A DNA stretch of 64,000 bases from Caenorhabditis elegans (Eukaryota > Nematoda > Chromadorea > Rhabditida > Rhabditidae). Location: positions 1,054,001-1,118,000 of the forward strand of contig NC_003284.9 in the NCBI RefSeq assembly GCF_000002985.6, in the 5' to 3' direction. Both the position numbers and the translations under genes were made by a program. The notes below the pieces were generated by a model. The model was given only the letters and a program-made list of their open reading frames with translations. It had not been told where the DNA came from and ran no database searches. Below, in pieces: positions 1 through 13,993 of this stretch (its first letter is position 1; each line of letters begins with the position of its first letter).

Positions 1-213
1 ATCTACCCATCTCACTTTTTGGTTGTAATTCTCAATAATAAATGTTCATCCTCACAACCAATTCATCATTATATAAATAGATTGGCAACAAGAAGACAAC
101 AACGTGACCAAGTGTTAATGAAAAAATAAAAAAGAAGAAGAAGCAACAACTGTTCGGATATAAGATAAGCAAACGAATCAATCACAGTGTGAAAAGGAGC
201 GGGATCGGGGAAT

Positions 214-2689
214 ATGGGAAAATCGCAAAGCAAAGTGCAGACGAAAAAGAAGGCAAACAAGAAATTAACGACGGAAGAGGTACAAACACTAGAACAAGTC
301 ACTTATTGTAAGTTTGATTAGGAAAATGTTGAAAGTGGTTGTGTTTTATTTTTCAACGGTATGGAAACCTGTAAAAAATTTTTCCATGAGCCAGTTAAAA
401 AAAAGAGTCTTAATATCTTAAAAAGTTTTTATGATAGTCTAAAATTAACTAACAAGTTCCAATTAGCCAGGTAAACCTGAACCAACTATACTTTGTAGTT
501 AAACTTAATTGACTTATCGCAATCCTTGATTAATATTGGATGCATATTTTCAGTAAAATTTTTCATAGTTTAGAGAAAACCATCAAGTAAATGTGATTAA
601 CCCTAATTAATAAATGTTCTTCTTTCAGTCACAAAAAAGGAGCTCAAAAAATGGTACAAAGATTTTGTGAGAGACTGTCCCAGTGGAGAACTCAAGATGG
701 AAGAATTTCAAGGAATCTACAAGCAGTTCTTCCCAAATGGTGACCCATCAAAGTTTGCTGCTTTTGTGTTCAATGTATTTGATGACAATCACGTGAGCTT
801 TTTCAATTCGAAAAAAAGTAACCGGTCAGAAATGTATTTTGATCGTAAGTTAGAGTAACATGCGTGGGGATTTTGCTGGAATTGGTAAAAAATTCAACGT
901 TATGATAGTAAAAACTTTAAAAAGTTTAATAAATTTTTTCAAAATTTTTGTTTTAATTTTGCAAAAGATATTTCACAAGCAAATGCGTGATTAAGTTATA
1001 ACCACACTTTTTGAGTTCTCCGTTTTCCGAAAAATTTAGATAATTTTTTTCGATTATTGGTTTTGTGATTTAATCAAAAATGTCACGTATCAAAACTAAA
1101 AACCTATAAACGCCAAGAAAAATGAAAAAATATCAATTAAAAAAATTTAGAAAAGTGGTATAAATTTTTAATCAAGTATATTACACTATTGCAGTCTATC
1201 TTCTGATATTTACGGAAATCTAAAAAAATGACCGTGGCAATAATCAGTCATTACAAAACCGTTTACAAAATTAAAATACTATCAAAGTTTAGATAAATTT
1301 TAAAGCAGGTATAAACTCATTTTTTGGCATTTGAAAATATTTCCGCGACAATTATTATTAACCTAAAAGACAATAATTTTGTATTAAAACTTTCAAGAAA
1401 ATATTTTAAAAAAATTATGATCCTTCAATTTTTTTAACGAGCAATAAATACAATTTATAAATTTTATTTCTTCAATTTATAATTGATTGGAAACTGATTT
1501 TTTTTTCGTTTTCGTAATTCAATGCGTGTGTTGCTTTTGAGCATTTTCAGTCGATAAGTATTTGAATATGATTACTTAAAAGCTTGAAGCATGCTTAAAT
1601 GTACGAAATTAAGCTAAATATATCTGGGAGTATTAGCTAAAATTAAGGATTATTTTCAAGTTCAAACTGTAAAAAAAAGAGAGATTATAGTTATGCAATA
1701 ACAAATTTTTTGTTCATAGACTCCCACTCCGATACATACTTTCAGGATGGTCACATTTCCTTCAGTGAATTCATTGCTGCATTGTCAATCACATCCCGTG
1801 GCACATTAGACGAGAAGCTAGATTGTAAGTCGAAAAAAAAAATGCAAAAAGAGACATTATTGAAAATGTATGAAAGTCACTTTGCAGGGGCATTCTCACT
1901 ATACGACGTGGATAAAGACGGCTTTATTACAAAGGATGAAATGGCTGATATTGTCGATGCAATTTATAGGTGTGATATGTAGCAAATCTTAATGTGCAGA
2001 AAAATCTAATACACTGTGAGAGAAAAAAAATTAGAAGCCTGCAATAATTTCAAAAATTTTGGTTTAAAGGAATTTTTATTTGTATTTTTGTATTTCAAAA
2101 ATTGTTCAAAAAAGTTTCTTTTTAAAATTGGTTAACAGCTTGAAATTGGAGTTTCCGCGCAATGACTTCAAATAAATTCTCAAACTTATTTTTTAAAGTT
2201 TATGTTTGGTGTTTGGAAAAAAATTAAAAAATGAGCCAAAAATGAATCATGTTAAAGGGCAAAAATACTGAAATTCTGTAAATTTTCAGTAACTCTATGC
2301 AATAAAAAATTCATCAGATTTTGCAAAGGGTTTTCTCGCACTCAACTAAATTATCCCGTTTTTCTCACTGTCATAAATATAAGTTCCGACTCTCACAGAG
2401 CGAGTTTCAGTAATTTTTCAATACCCTCTACTCCTTGAAAATTTATAATTTTCAGCATGATTGGAAATATGTTGGAACTCCCAAAAGATGAGGACACGCC
2501 TCAAAAGCGAGTGGAAAAAATATTCACAAATATGGACAGGGTTCGGAATTTAAAATTATATTTTTTTGTCCACTCATAATTTTTTTTTTTCAGAACCTAG
2601 ACGGTCAATTGACAAGAGAAGAGTTCAAGGAAGGCTCAAAAGCAGACCCTTGGATTGTACAAGCGCTCACGATGGACATTTCAAGCTGA
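214..2689 (+). CDS. ncs-3: Neuronal calcium sensor (frequenin/NCS family), 199 aa
   Basis: Six coding exons join in frame: 214-307, 629-792, 1746-1824, 1888-1969, 2456-2540 and 2594-2689. The product is a small EF-hand calcium sensor expected at membranes of neurons, where such proteins couple Ca2+ to channel or kinase partners. It starts MGKSQSK, a good N-myristoylation signal. EF1 is degenerate (it contains CPSG, as in other NCS proteins). EF2 ([12 protein letters not shown]), EF3 ([12 protein letters not shown]) and EF4 ([12 protein letters not shown]) keep acidic ligands at loop positions 1, 3, 5 and 12. The blocks SRGTLDEKL and FKEGSKADP are diagnostic of NCS-1-type proteins. Length (about 190-200 aa) is normal. 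The start was chosen because Gly2 is needed for myristoylation. Recognised by recall as K03E6.3/ncs-3; ncs-1 and ncs-2 are the alternative paralogues. Confidence 0.93.
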
Positions 2690-3830
2690 TGTGAGATGAA
2701 TGTGAACATTAAATGAGTAAAAGTATTATAAATTCGCCTGATATGTACACCGTATATCACAGATTTGCCTTTTCCTGCGATCCTCATTGAATACGTAATA
2801 ATATTTTGATTATCGGATATTGAATAAAATGAAAAATGTTGGTAAAAAATCAAATTTTTAGATATTCAGATATATAAAATTGGGATTTTTATTTATAAAA
2901 AGTTTACAGCAAATTCAAATGCGCAGCCGACAGGTTCGCGAACTTTTGCATGAAGTTCTCGGACAGCAGCATATTGCTTATAAGTAGCTTTTGATAATTA
3001 GAAATCCCAATTTTCCAATGTTATAAATGTCAAGATCAATATTTTTCAGGCAATCTCAAATTAATAAAAATCACTTTTAGAAAAAAATTCCTGTCCTAAC
3101 TTCTCGGAAAAATTTGAATTCTTACCCATACTTTTTTTTTGAAATTTTTGAATTAATGACCACAATTTTTTAAAGAAGTTTGAATTCCTGCCAAAATTTT
3201 AATGCCATTCCGGAAAATGTTTTTGTAATTTTCTATACTTTGCACTAATACTTTAAGTTTCTTAACCAAGGATGAAAAAGTTTTTAGATTGTTGCCAGAA
3301 AAACACTTCAAAAACTCAAAAACCTTTGAAGTATACAGTTCTAGAAAAAAAAACGGTTTTTTTATTTTTATATTTATTTTTTTTTGTTAGTTTTGTGATA
3401 CCGCTCATTTGTGGTATTCAAAAATTCCATGATATATTTTCCTGAACATTTCACAGAAAATTTAATTTTTTTCTGATACTTTCACATAATAAATAACTGA
3501 TTTATTCATGAATATATAAATGAAAAATAAGAAGAACTAGAGTTTCGTAAATTTTGAAAAAAAGTTCAGAAAATACATGATCGGGTTGAATGACAGTTGC
3601 AAATCGGAATTTGGGGGAAATTAGAGAGTTTTGTGTTTTGTTTGGCTGGTTTTTTTTTGTGCAAATCGAGAACGTTTAGGAAAGTATTGGTAGGATAAAG
3701 GCTATTTGAAAGATAATTGTATGTATATAGACTTTGAATTAATACAAATGATTGATCTATTAATAATGCACTATCTGGGATCCAAATTTCAAAAGGTGCA
3801 GCATTTATAGAGAAAAAAAGGAAAATATGA
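2690..3830. other. Convergent 3' region between ncs-3 and unc-1
   Basis: AT-rich non-coding DNA between two tail-to-tail genes. A plus-strand AATAAA at 2823-2828 lies 134 bp past the ncs-3 stop and is its likely poly(A) signal. A minus-strand AATAAA (TTTATT on +) at 3501-3506 lies about 325 bp past the unc-1 stop. I see no further gene. Confidence 0.6.
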
Positions 3831-6800
3831 TTATTGGTCTTTTTTCATAAATGCTCCAAACATTTCCACAGGTACGGGGAAAACAATTGTAGAATTGTGC
3901 TCAGCTCTGAAAAAAATTGGATTAGCGATAGCTCGGTTCCTCTACGATTTTCCATAGTTTCAAAAATTGGTACAATTCAAAGTTGGTGACTAATTCGAAA
4001 TTCAATCCAAAAGAGCACGCATCTCTCTTCTCACCGAAATTAAATTTATTCGAGAAGTGTGGCAACTTACGCAATGCTGTTGAGTGCTTGCAAGTGACGA
4101 AGCTGAAGAGCAACTGGGTTCGCTTGAATGACATCGGCCGCTTCTTTGAGAGCCCGTGACGCCTTCTGCTCTCCCTCGGCGGCGACAACTTTGGCTCGAG
4201 CTTCACGCGCGGCCTCGGCTTCGGCGGCCATGGCACGTGTGAGTTGTTGGGGGAGACGGATGTCCTTCACTTCCACACGTTCTACCTGTAATGGAATGAT
4301 TGATGGCTTTGAATTGTCAGACATGAAATTGACTAGATTTGAAAAAAAAAGTAACATGATAGATTTTCTATATTTTTTTGCGACAAAAAATAAATGTTTT
4401 CTCAAGAAAGAAGAAGTTTTTGAGTGTGAATTAGTTTGGCAAATCGCAGAAAGTCCGTTCAGTTAAAATATTGTTTTACGCAAATTTTTCAATTTAACAG
4501 TGCATTCAAAATTTTGTCAGTGCAATTGAAGTTGTGGTCAGTGTAATTAGAATAATGGTCAGTGCAATAAGAGTGTTGGTCAGTGCAAATAGAACTTTAG
4601 ACAGTAGAATTGAAGTTTTGGTCAGTGCAATTAAAACTTAAAGCAAAACATTTCATTCTTGTAATTATTTTAGAAACCAGAAACTTTATCAAAAACTTTT
4701 TTTTTTGTCAAACTTCCACCCCTTAAAACTACTGCCCATCATATTTACCCGTTCGTCGAGATTTCTGGGTATTTCTCCAACAAAACATACTTGTTTATCC
4801 CCAAAATAACTACTAACTCTCTGGAGGCTAATCGGTGTGTTTGTTTGGGTTACGAAATTGTTTTTATTGAGCTTCTCAGTTTTAGTATTATTTGGCGAAG
4901 GAGCCCCAAATATGAGCATTGAGTGATCAGTTTATTATACTTTTGGGAAAAAAAATCTCACCTTAACTCCCCAATGTTCAGTTCCTTCATCAAGAATGGT
5001 CTCGCAAAGTTGAGCAATGGCTTCACGTTCTGTGAGCATTTCAGTCAAAGTTTTCATACCCAAAGCGTTTCTCAGCGTAGTTTGCGCTAGCAGTTTGGTG
5101 GAGTAAATGGCATCGTCAACATTGTTGACGGAAGCAATCGGGTCGGAGGTACGGAAGTAGACAACGGCGTCGACGGATACAGTCACAGAGTCTTTTGACA
5201 GGATTTCCTGCGGTGGAACTGCGTACGAGACAACACTAAATGAGAATAATAATAATCATAAACGTTTCTTCGAGACATTAAGTCAAATCATACCGAAGAT
5301 CAATTTTTCGATAAGTATCAATACAGGGAATGATGAAGATCATTCCAGGACCACGAGCTCCTCCAAACACCAAACGACCGATACGGAAGATTACAACTCG
5401 CTCGTATTCTTTGATAACCTGGAAATCATTAATGTATCATTTTAGGAACTTTTGGAGTTAATATATTCCAAAAAAAGGTATCGATTGTGTTTTGAAAATT
5501 TGATAGATTTTTGAATAAAAACAATCAATAAATAACTTTGAACCCCAAGTTTTCTACTTCTTAAAGAAAATTGATTAATGTCGCTGTTTGACTTAAAAGT
5601 GAGCCCAGGTCAGAAAATCAGTGCAGTTTGAATATTGCATTGCGCAAAAAATATTTTTGACCAGTGCATTCAAACTTTCAGTTAATCCAGTTAGATTTGT
5701 GGTCAGTGCAATTAAAGTTTTGGTCAGGGCAATTAGAATATTGGTCAGTTTTATTGTTAATTGGTATTTTGCTCTGAACGAGGCAATGCCCACATTTTTG
5801 GAGTATTTAGTTAATGGCTCTATTTTTTTTCTTCAGTTATTTCGTTATATTATATTACATTACATTATTACATTACGTTACATTAGATCAGAAAATAACA
5901 ACCAAAAACCCAAAAATCTAAGAACCCAAAAAAGTGGGCGCTGTTTAATTAGCCATTTGATTTTTTTTTGTTGGGAAAATTGAACAAAATTGAAAACTGT
6001 GAGACAGAAAAATTTTTAAACAATTATATTTGTTAATCTTAATTTTTAAGAAAACAAAATAATCAGATCATCATACTCTTCCATCAAATTGAATATTGTT
6101 AAATCAGTAAAAATCGAAAAAGTTACAATCTACGCTTTGAAACTTCAAACAAACGTTTTTTACACAGAAAATTATTTTTGATTGAATTTAGTAAACAAGA
6201 AACGTTTTTAAAGTTGTGTTTGATTTTCAACTAACTTTTTATACAAAGTTGTTTTGCCAATTAATTATCATAGTTTTTTTTTCGAGTATGTGAAGTTTAG
6301 AAAAATCGTGAAAATTTTCGTTTTTAGCACAATTTTACGTGATCTTAATGTTTTATTAATGTTGATGTCAAATTGTTAAATGAAATCAATACCATTTTGG
6401 GGGAAAAAATTAAAAAGCTGACTATTTTTAAATTGACCATTTTTTAAATAACGGCGTTTATGGGTTTCGTTTCCCCCACCAAATCCACCTTTAAAAACAC
6501 TCAACTTCTTTTAAATTTTTCCCCGAAAAATTAAAAACTTTTTCATTAGATAATTGGAAGAAAAAACAAACCTTTAAGCATACACACATGGAAAATGGAA
6601 ACGTGACAATAATAAGTATCCATGAAAGAGCTTGTAACGCATAACCGAAGATTGTGCCAATCGTCTCGTAATCAGGTGGCACATCCTGCAAAGTTAATTA
6701 TCAATATTCAAGATTTTTCCATATCGATTCCATATTTTACTCCAAATTTTGATGGAATGCAAAAAGTATTGGAATCTTCGGGTATTCAAGAAAAGGAAAA

Positions 6801-8443
6801 GGGACTCGAGACATAAATCAACTTGGCCTGAGATAGAGAGAAAAGAGCACATTTAAAATGTACCCCCCTCCCCCACTTACCCTTTCTTTCCCAGGGCGAC
6901 TCTTTTTCTCCGTAGGGAAAAATAATTATTCTGAGCGTAAAGCGAAGTAAATTGAGAATTTGCGAGAACTTTTGACGTGCCCTTTGATAAAGTGCTTGTT
7001 GTTGCGTGTATAAAAGTACATATGGCTAATTAAATAAAAATTGCACGCCAAGGAAAATGAATGAGAAGCAAAATTAGAATCCCACCCATAACAGAAAAAA
7101 AAACAACTAATAAATATGAAAATTTGAAAATTGAAGTTTCTCAATTTAAAATTTTTATTTTGGGAATGTGAAAATATTTCTTAAAAAAGCCAAATTTTGT
7201 ATCATTAATTCAAAAATTAACAAAAAATAACTAAGCTTTTAATAAGGAAATATACTTTTTCAATCTGTTAATCCAATTCCATTTTTGATTTGGTCGACTT
7301 AATGAGAATCGTTTTACATTTTTTTGGAAAATTTTAAAATCGACAAATTAAGCTTGAGTAAGTTTTTTTCTGGAAAATACTGAAGTGTATTGAAAACATA
7401 AAACTCAAAGTTAAAAAAAATTTCAGTTAAAAAACTATAGTGGCACAACTTTTTGGTATTTGTGTACTGTAACGTTTTAGAAACATCGATTTCATAGTTT
7501 AAAGAAAAACAATCACATCATGTTTAATGGTGGAGTTTAGTCAGTGGGAAAATTTTTTTAAACAGTAAATGATAAAATTGGAAGAAATTTGTTTGGTTTT
7601 TTATGTGCAGTCAAAAAATGGTAAAAACTCAAACACCGATCATAATTTTGAAAATCGCCCGAAAAATGATTTTTGTTTAATGTAAGTTGTGTATTCTAAT
7701 TACAGTTCAATTATTTTGTTTTAACTCGCAGAAACTCTTCAATTTCACAAAAAGTCCTTTTCTTCTGGAAATTTACTAAAAAGTTGATTTTAAAAATTTT
7801 TAAATCTAAAGAAATGTCTGAAGTTTTTTAATATTATAATGGCCATTTTAAGTGTATTTAAAGCAATTTCCCACTGACTGTATTCCATCTTTAATACACG
7901 AGTACTTGTTTTTTAAACAAAAAACAGCCCTGATATGCACTATTATCTATAAAGTGCAAAATTCATGAAATTCAACTATCGAACAAACTAAAAAGAACTT
8001 ATGAATAAAATAACACTTTTCTTAAAACCGTCCAATTAAAAATTACACTACTTCCTGCTCGTCACAGCCCTTATTCAGAATAATTCTTTGTTGTTGGTGT
8101 CGCGAGTCCTTTCTCTTCCTTTTCCTTTTTTTCCAATTCCCAAATCGTTAATATTCACGTGTGAAAGAAGACAATAACAAAGCGACAACATTGTGAGTTA
8201 CAGAACGGTTACTCTGCTCAACAGCAGAAGCATGCTCAAAAAGCGTGGATAGAATAGATGTGAGTGATGGTTAATGCCAACAGTATTTTTTTTGGATTAT
8301 GCTCAGATCAGATAGGGAGGGGTTTTGTGACTAGACGTGTGAGGGGGGAGTTTGAAAAATGTGAGTGAAACACGCACTTGCTGTGATACCTGATTTGACG
8401 ACGGCGTTACCCACTGAGGCTCTGTTCTTTCCTTGTTTGACAT
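3831..8443 (-). CDS. unc-1: Stomatin-family membrane protein UNC-1, 285 aa
   Basis: Six exons in transcript order: 8443-8390, 6685-6572, 5418-5294, 5235-4962, 4285-4071 and 3906-3831, all in phase. The product starts [13 protein letters not shown] membrane hairpin covers about residues 27-55 ([19 protein letters not shown]), followed by an SPFH/band-7 domain to about residue 220 ([32 protein letters not shown]) and a coiled Ala/Glu-rich helix ([16 protein letters not shown]). Stomatins sit on the inner face of the plasma membrane, oligomerise and tune channels; UNC-1 is known to act with the innexin UNC-9 and to set anaesthetic sensitivity and locomotion. The ATG follows TTTTCCAG-GTAA, a plausible SL1 trans-splice acceptor. 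Intron 1 is 1.7 kb. Introns 2 and 4 carry GTCAGTGC repeats. Length and sequence fit recalled UNC-1 (K03E6.5). Confidence 0.96.
4497..4640 (+). repeat. GTCAGTGCAATTA-type degenerate tandem array (6-7 units)
   Basis: Units such as TTGGTCAGTGCAAATAGAA repeat about every 21-23 bp inside unc-1 intron 4. The core GTCAGTG is conserved, and the spacers between cores are AT-rich and variable. Confidence 0.85.
5619..5760 (+). repeat. GTCAGTGCAATTA-type degenerate tandem array
   Basis: About six degenerate units (CAGTGCA core, some decayed to CAGGGCA) lie in unc-1 intron 2. They belong to the family seen at 4.5, 8.5, 9.5, 19, 40 and 41 kb. Confidence 0.8.
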
Positions 8444-8535
8444 TTACCTGGAAAACTTTTAGGACGGTTAAAATTAAAAAAAAATAGTTTAGAAAAAAGA
8501 ACGGAAAATATAAGAAATAAACTGTTTCTTGATGG

Positions 8536-8650
8536 GTCAGTGCAAAAACTAATTTTGTCAGTGCAAATTCAAATATTGTCAGTGCAAATTCAAATATTGT
8601 CAGTGCAACTTCAAATATTGTCAGTGCAAATTCAAATATTGTCAGTGCCT
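8536..8650 (+). repeat. Regular 21 bp GTCAGTGC tandem array
   Basis: Five near-identical units; the middle four follow the pattern TCAAATATTGTCAGTGCAAAT with an exact 21 bp period and single-base differences. This is the youngest-looking array of the family, about 100-200 bp upstream of the unc-1 ATG. Confidence 0.9.
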
Positions 8651-9494
8651 GAAAAATGATTGGGAAGGACGTTTTTTCGAATTTTAATTAATTTTTATAT
8701 TATGTTTCAGTTATACATTTTTCAAAAGACGAACAAGATGAAAGAAAAAAAAAGAAAAAAAACTTCCATTTGACTAGAGAGAAAGAATTGACTTTGGGCA
8801 ACCATGAGCTACGCTTCGCAGCTCAGAGTAATTCAATAGGGGAGAAAGAAGGGGGACCCCTCTGCAGTTCCTATGCTCCACCCACTTTGGCGAGGGAGCT
8901 TCGGAGCGAAAAAGCTGAGAGAGGCAGAATAGAAAATAGAGGCGAAGAAAATACGGACGAAGAGTTGACGAAGGAAAGAGGATAGCATTTTTTTTTCTTT
9001 CAAGCTGACGGCTAAAGTGGATGAATCTGTTTTTACTTTTACTTTTTTAAGCGACTAAAGATACTTTTACTGATTTTGGCGGCGAATGAAATAAGAACGA
9101 AAATTTTGAAACGAAAAACATAAATCACGATAATGTTCGTTTGAAAGTACTGAAATTAAATCAAATCTGCATTGAAAAACTAGAGTCTAAATTGTTAGGT
9201 TATGTTTTTGAAACATTTTTATATGAAAAAAGGAGTATGGAACTTGGAAACACTGAAAAACAATATCACCAACAGAAAACGCAAAGAAAAAATTACAGCA
9301 ATCATAATCATATGAATTCCTAGCTAAAAATCCAAAAAAAAATCAAATTTGCAAGCAACTTCTCGTTATTTGGCAGGTGGGTCTCCATGTGCATACATAC
9401 TTCTTGAAATTGAAAATACTAAAGAAAATATCACCACTTTATTTTCAATTTGAATGCATTACTATTTTGGAAAACAATAAATTTAATTAGGTAA

Positions 9495-9610
9495 TTTTCA
9501 CTGACCAAGATGATAAATGCGCTGAACAAATGATAATGGCAATGACAAAAATGATACAGGCACTGACCAAAATGATATTGGCACTGACCCATTTTCAATC
9601 TCTGACAAAG
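9495..9610 (-). repeat. GTCAGTGC array in reverse orientation
   Basis: GCACTGACCAAAATGATA-type units repeat here. The core is the reverse complement of that in the neighbouring arrays, so the family is inserted in both orientations. Confidence 0.8.
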
Positions 9611-11720
9611 GTTTTTCAAAAAATTTATGACGATGAAGATTATCTCATTTTTGATATTACTTTAAGCAAAGTTAAATCGTTGAACAGCGACACAAAATAT
9701 CAAGAATTATATTTTTGAGTTTAAAAAATAAGCAAACTGAAACATTTTTTTTTTAATTAGGAAACATTGCTGATCCATGTTGATCAAGATGTAAACTGAA
9801 AGGATATGTAACTATTTCACAGAAACTTGAAAGAAATGGGGAGCTGTGGCAAAAAAGAGCGGAAAACGAGTGAAAGATCATCAATGTTGCGGTTGCGCTT
9901 GAGCAAAGGGACCCTAAGAGTCTATTGAATCGAAAATGAATAGGAAAGAGAAAAAAAAAGAGGAAAGGGGTGGGAGAAGAAATAAAAAATGATAGAAAGA
10001 AGAATCGAAAAAGGCTCCACTCGCGTGAGAAAACCAAATTGTTGTGGTTTCTCGTTTTGCAGACAAAGCTCGTAGTAATAAAAGCAAGATGGAGGCCCCC
10101 AAAAGAAAAGCGTGCCCACATGCCAGCCACTCCCCAAGCCGCGGGGAGCACACGTCGTCTCGAGCACAATCGATGTAGGGAGAGCACATCTCTCCCTCTC
10201 TCTGCTCCTTCGTCTTGGGGTGCCACCAGCTTTACAGCTCCGGCCGGAGCATCTGAAGCAGCAGCGGCAGCAGCAGAAGAAGAAGCTGCGAGGAGATGGA
10301 GGCGCGCGCGCTCTCTTCACTCCGAGCATTTCCTTCTCCTCTTTCTCTTTCTTTCTCTCTTCTTTTTCACTTTCTTTCTTTTACATTAATGGTCCCAGGA
10401 GAGACATGAAAGAGGAGTGAGGCGTGTGTGTGTGCCAGCAGTCCATCAGCCTACTTTTGATATTTTGTCTAACTTGAAAAGTTTAAAGTGTGTGCATGTG
10501 CCTTGAAATGGAAAGTGGCGAGAATTTGAGAAGCTGAGCAAATGGTTTTTCGCTTTTTTCAAAATTTGAAAATGGTGTGAACATAACAAAACTAACGTTA
10601 AATTCAATCTAACAGACTATAGCTGACAGTTACTTTTTATACAAGAACAGTGTTCGAAGTGAAGAATTAGTCTCCTCAAAGTAGGCCACCAAAAAATTAG
10701 TTGTCTTTGAGCATTTCCAATAAGAAAATTAGCTTCTGTAAATAGGACTATTAAATTTGTGAAGATATTCAACTCGCTTATAGAGCAGTCGGCTTTTACG
10801 GATGTTTTTAAGGTTTTAAAATAAATATGCAAAATTCAACCTAAATTTGTTTTTTTTTTTCAAATTTCTAAATGACAAGAAAATCAAAGGGAGATCTTCT
10901 TTCTTATTTCATCAAACTGTTCAAAATTGTTATTTTTACGAGAAAATTCCAAAAAAAGTAGACTAGCTTTTACAGATGTTTATAAAAAAATTTTCCATAT
11001 TTAACCACGATCGACCCTCAACACACTCACCAGGTCACCAGGTACCTACAGGCAACGTTTAAAAAAAAAGATTTTTTTTGAATATAATCAATTTCTTGAA
11101 AATACTGCAAATTGTTCCCATATTCACAAAACCTCATAAAAACCACATAAGATTTAGATTAAGTCGACACAAATTGGATTTTAAATATTTTCCTGGTAAA
11201 TGATTTAGAAAATTTATAGATCCACTTCTCCCAAAGAGATTGTTTTCAGCTACTTGGCATGCATTTGATTATCTTGATTTTCATGATTACATGATTTTTA
11301 ATGTTAACATCATGAGTTAACTTGCAAAACAGTTGATATTAAATGTTTCTATAGTTTTTCAGAAAATGATCTATATGATTATTTTGGCAGGAACACGTGA
11401 TAAAAATTTGGAAACGTTTCGATTTTTGTGAATTCAGAGTTACACACAATTTAGATTGTTGTAAATCGCACTAGAAATTGTATGAAAAATTCTGAATTAT
11501 CCGGGGAACACCCCATAACTTTGCTTATGATGGTGCCGTCTTACTTGATATTTTTTTCAAAATTTTGAATTCGATTATAAAAAATGTCTAAAATTTTATA
11601 TTTTAACTGTGATATCATTATTTCTGTTTGAGTAAGAGTGTGCTAGTGCTCCAATTTTTTTTAAATGAATTTTTTTTTTAATTTAACGATTAATCAAAAC
11701 TTTGACTGAAAACTTTGAAA

Positions 11721-11982
11721 TATATATATATATATATACCAGCCGTGGACCGCACCTTCGGCGCGGCCCCCGACTTCTGGGGCTGAAAATTAATTTTTTA
11801 TGAAACTACCGTAACCCTACAGTATTCCTACCGTACCACTATTGTACCAATACAGTACCCCGACTATATCCCTACACTAACCCTAACTCACTATCCCTCC
11901 AGAAGCCAAAACTTCACAGACTACAAAGACTACATAGACTACAAACTATGGACACACAGAATAAGCACTTTATATATAGTAA
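11721..11982. mobile_element. Unclassified TATA-ended non-autonomous element
   Basis: Starts with an 18 bp (TA)n run, then ACCAGCCGTGGACCGC and a GC-rich near-palindrome (CACCTTCGGCGCGG), and ends with ACTTTATATATAGTAA. A second element in mksr-1 (13957-14180) has the same two ends and a GCGCCTCCGGCGC hairpin but a different middle. Shared ends with unlike interiors suggest a non-autonomous DNA element. No coding capacity; family not recognised. Confidence 0.5.
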
Positions 11983-12788
11983 ATGAAAATGATTTGTCAA
12001 AATTGTGAATGTTGCAGTTTCCTCAAATTCGATTGTTTTTCGAAATTACAAATTGCACCAAGTTTTTCGAGGCAATCATAGTTGGTGAAACTCAAAATAG
12101 GGCTCTCACCTAATATGCCGAGCCCGGTAAATTGTTGAATTAATACTTGGCGTTGAGTGTCAAATCCCCACAAACACTCAAGCCCCGATTGATATGATAA
12201 TGCCTTTTAGCTTTTCAACCTTTTACCTGCCAACCCTTTAGTGTTTTCGTCATGCCGCAAAGGAACGGTAAGTGAGTAATACACTTTTAGGTTGAAAGGA
12301 AGACGACCTTTCACAGTTAGTCATACCATTATGTTATGCGTCGCGAGATATGTTTGCTTGTCCGGGTGGTGGCTTCAGACAAACAACAAAACGGCGGAAA
12401 AGTTGATGAAAGTGAAGTTTTCGCATTTTTTGTTTTTGTTTTTTGTTTTTCAGAAAGGCATTCCTTCTGAGAAGTATAATGGGAAGAAGGGAAGGTGAAT
12501 CGTAGCTCCAGTTTTCTTTGTGCTATAATACGCAGAGCATGAAATTGACAATTCTAGACTGCATTGGTAACAAAACCTGCAAAATGTTCCACATTTGGCA
12601 ATATCTAGGGAGTTCAACGTTTTAATTTAAAAAGGAATAAACATAAAATGTTGACAGAAAAAAATTACACGCCAATTAAAGTTTAACGAAATTTCTTCAA
12701 AAAATGATGCAAATCCTCGTGAGCAATTAAACACAATAAATATGTATATTGTTCATAAAATTCAAAAAATTTCTATCATCTCCAAAAC

Positions 12789-13953
12789 TCATCGCTTCGA
12801 TTCCTCATCATTATCTTCTTGAGCATTAAAAGTTTCTTCGTTGCCAACCGCCTCGATTCCAGCCAAATCCGCTATTGTTGTGGAGACATTCTGAAAAGAT
12901 TGATATTAAAAAAATGTCCAAATGTTTAAATGTTTCTTACGTTGGTGGCATGACTATTACTGCTCTTGATTTCCGTGCTTGTGGAAGTGAATTTATATGC
13001 CGTGTCGGAGCATTTGATGCTGACATTGATTTCCAGATCAACGTAGCCTTTTGTTGATGTTCGGCAGGCTGGAAATGGCGATAGTATTAAGTTTTCAGAA
13101 CAGGAGAAGTACGGAGATTTGATAAAAAGTAATGTGTAAATTTTAAAAGTAAGTTTAAGGCAGCAGTTATAGGGGTTTCATTTGACAACTCATTTTGCTC
13201 AATTTTAGTAACAGAGGCCGCTAGTAGTCTGAAATCTACGAGTTCAAGGCCTGCGTTCTCCTTAATTTATCCAGCCATAGCTGGAAAGTGAAACATTCCA
13301 CAACCGGATTATGGGTCACAGTGCTGGCTCGGACGTGGCTTTAAGTAACTGAGCGCAGTGTGAAAACCACTAGGAACGCTATACTTTACTCTCAGGTCCG
13401 CAGTGCGTATTTATCTGAATATACATTATTGGTTTCAAAATTTTTTTTTAATTTTAAAATGAGATAATTGTTCCCGGTGTTACTTACTTCTATTCTCACA
13501 GCAAAAACAATTAAATTACAAAATTTTGATTCTTACCATATCTTCCATCTGCATTCGCCGGTAACATTGGATCCACAAACTCTGCATTCACTCGTCTCAA
13601 CTTTGCAATCAATTGCTGAACTGTCGAAGAAGGTTCTGGCAGGAAACAGTGTACTCGGCAAACGTGTCTGAATTGATTTGAACTAAGTGAAAAATTGTTT
13701 AAAACTCACTTTCCAGGCTCTGTTGGAATCGGAAGCATACCATAGCCAGTCACACAATCTTTACCAGAATGGTCTTTAGAAAAACAGTTGAGTACAAGAC
13801 GAGGCCCTGAAAAGTTGCACTTTTAGTGAAAATATGTTAACAAAAATTTATTAATTATCTTCCAACAACTTCACTTTAACAGTACATTGGTTTTTACAAA
13901 AAATAAGTCAACTGCTTTATTTGTTTTTTTGTAAGTTTAAAATGTAAAAATAA

Positions 13954-13993
<40 letters not shown>

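Larger units (their letters stand above)
8444..12788. other. Spacer between unc-1 promoter and mksr-1 3' end
   Basis: This 4.3 kb is head of unc-1 to tail of mksr-1. It holds two GTCAGTGC arrays (8536-8650 and 9495-9610), a purine-rich block near 8770-8985, a GC-rich AGC/GAAG-rich block at about 10090-10330 open in several frames, and a TATA-ended element at 11721-11982. None of the long open frames shows splice sites, domain content or biased codon use, so I call no gene. Unc-1 promoter elements probably lie here. Confidence 0.55.

Noticed and set aside
8536-8650. Regular 21 bp repeat as a CRISPR array
   Set aside because: Unit and spacer are one repeating phrase without unique spacers, in a eukaryotic intergenic region.
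9922-10420. Four overlapping long open frames on both strands, some rich in Ala/Gln/Ser
   Set aside because: All frames are open because the block is GC-rich and low in complexity (GCAGCAGC, GAAGAAG, TTTCTCTTTC). No splice phases, domain or poly(A) signal supports any of them.
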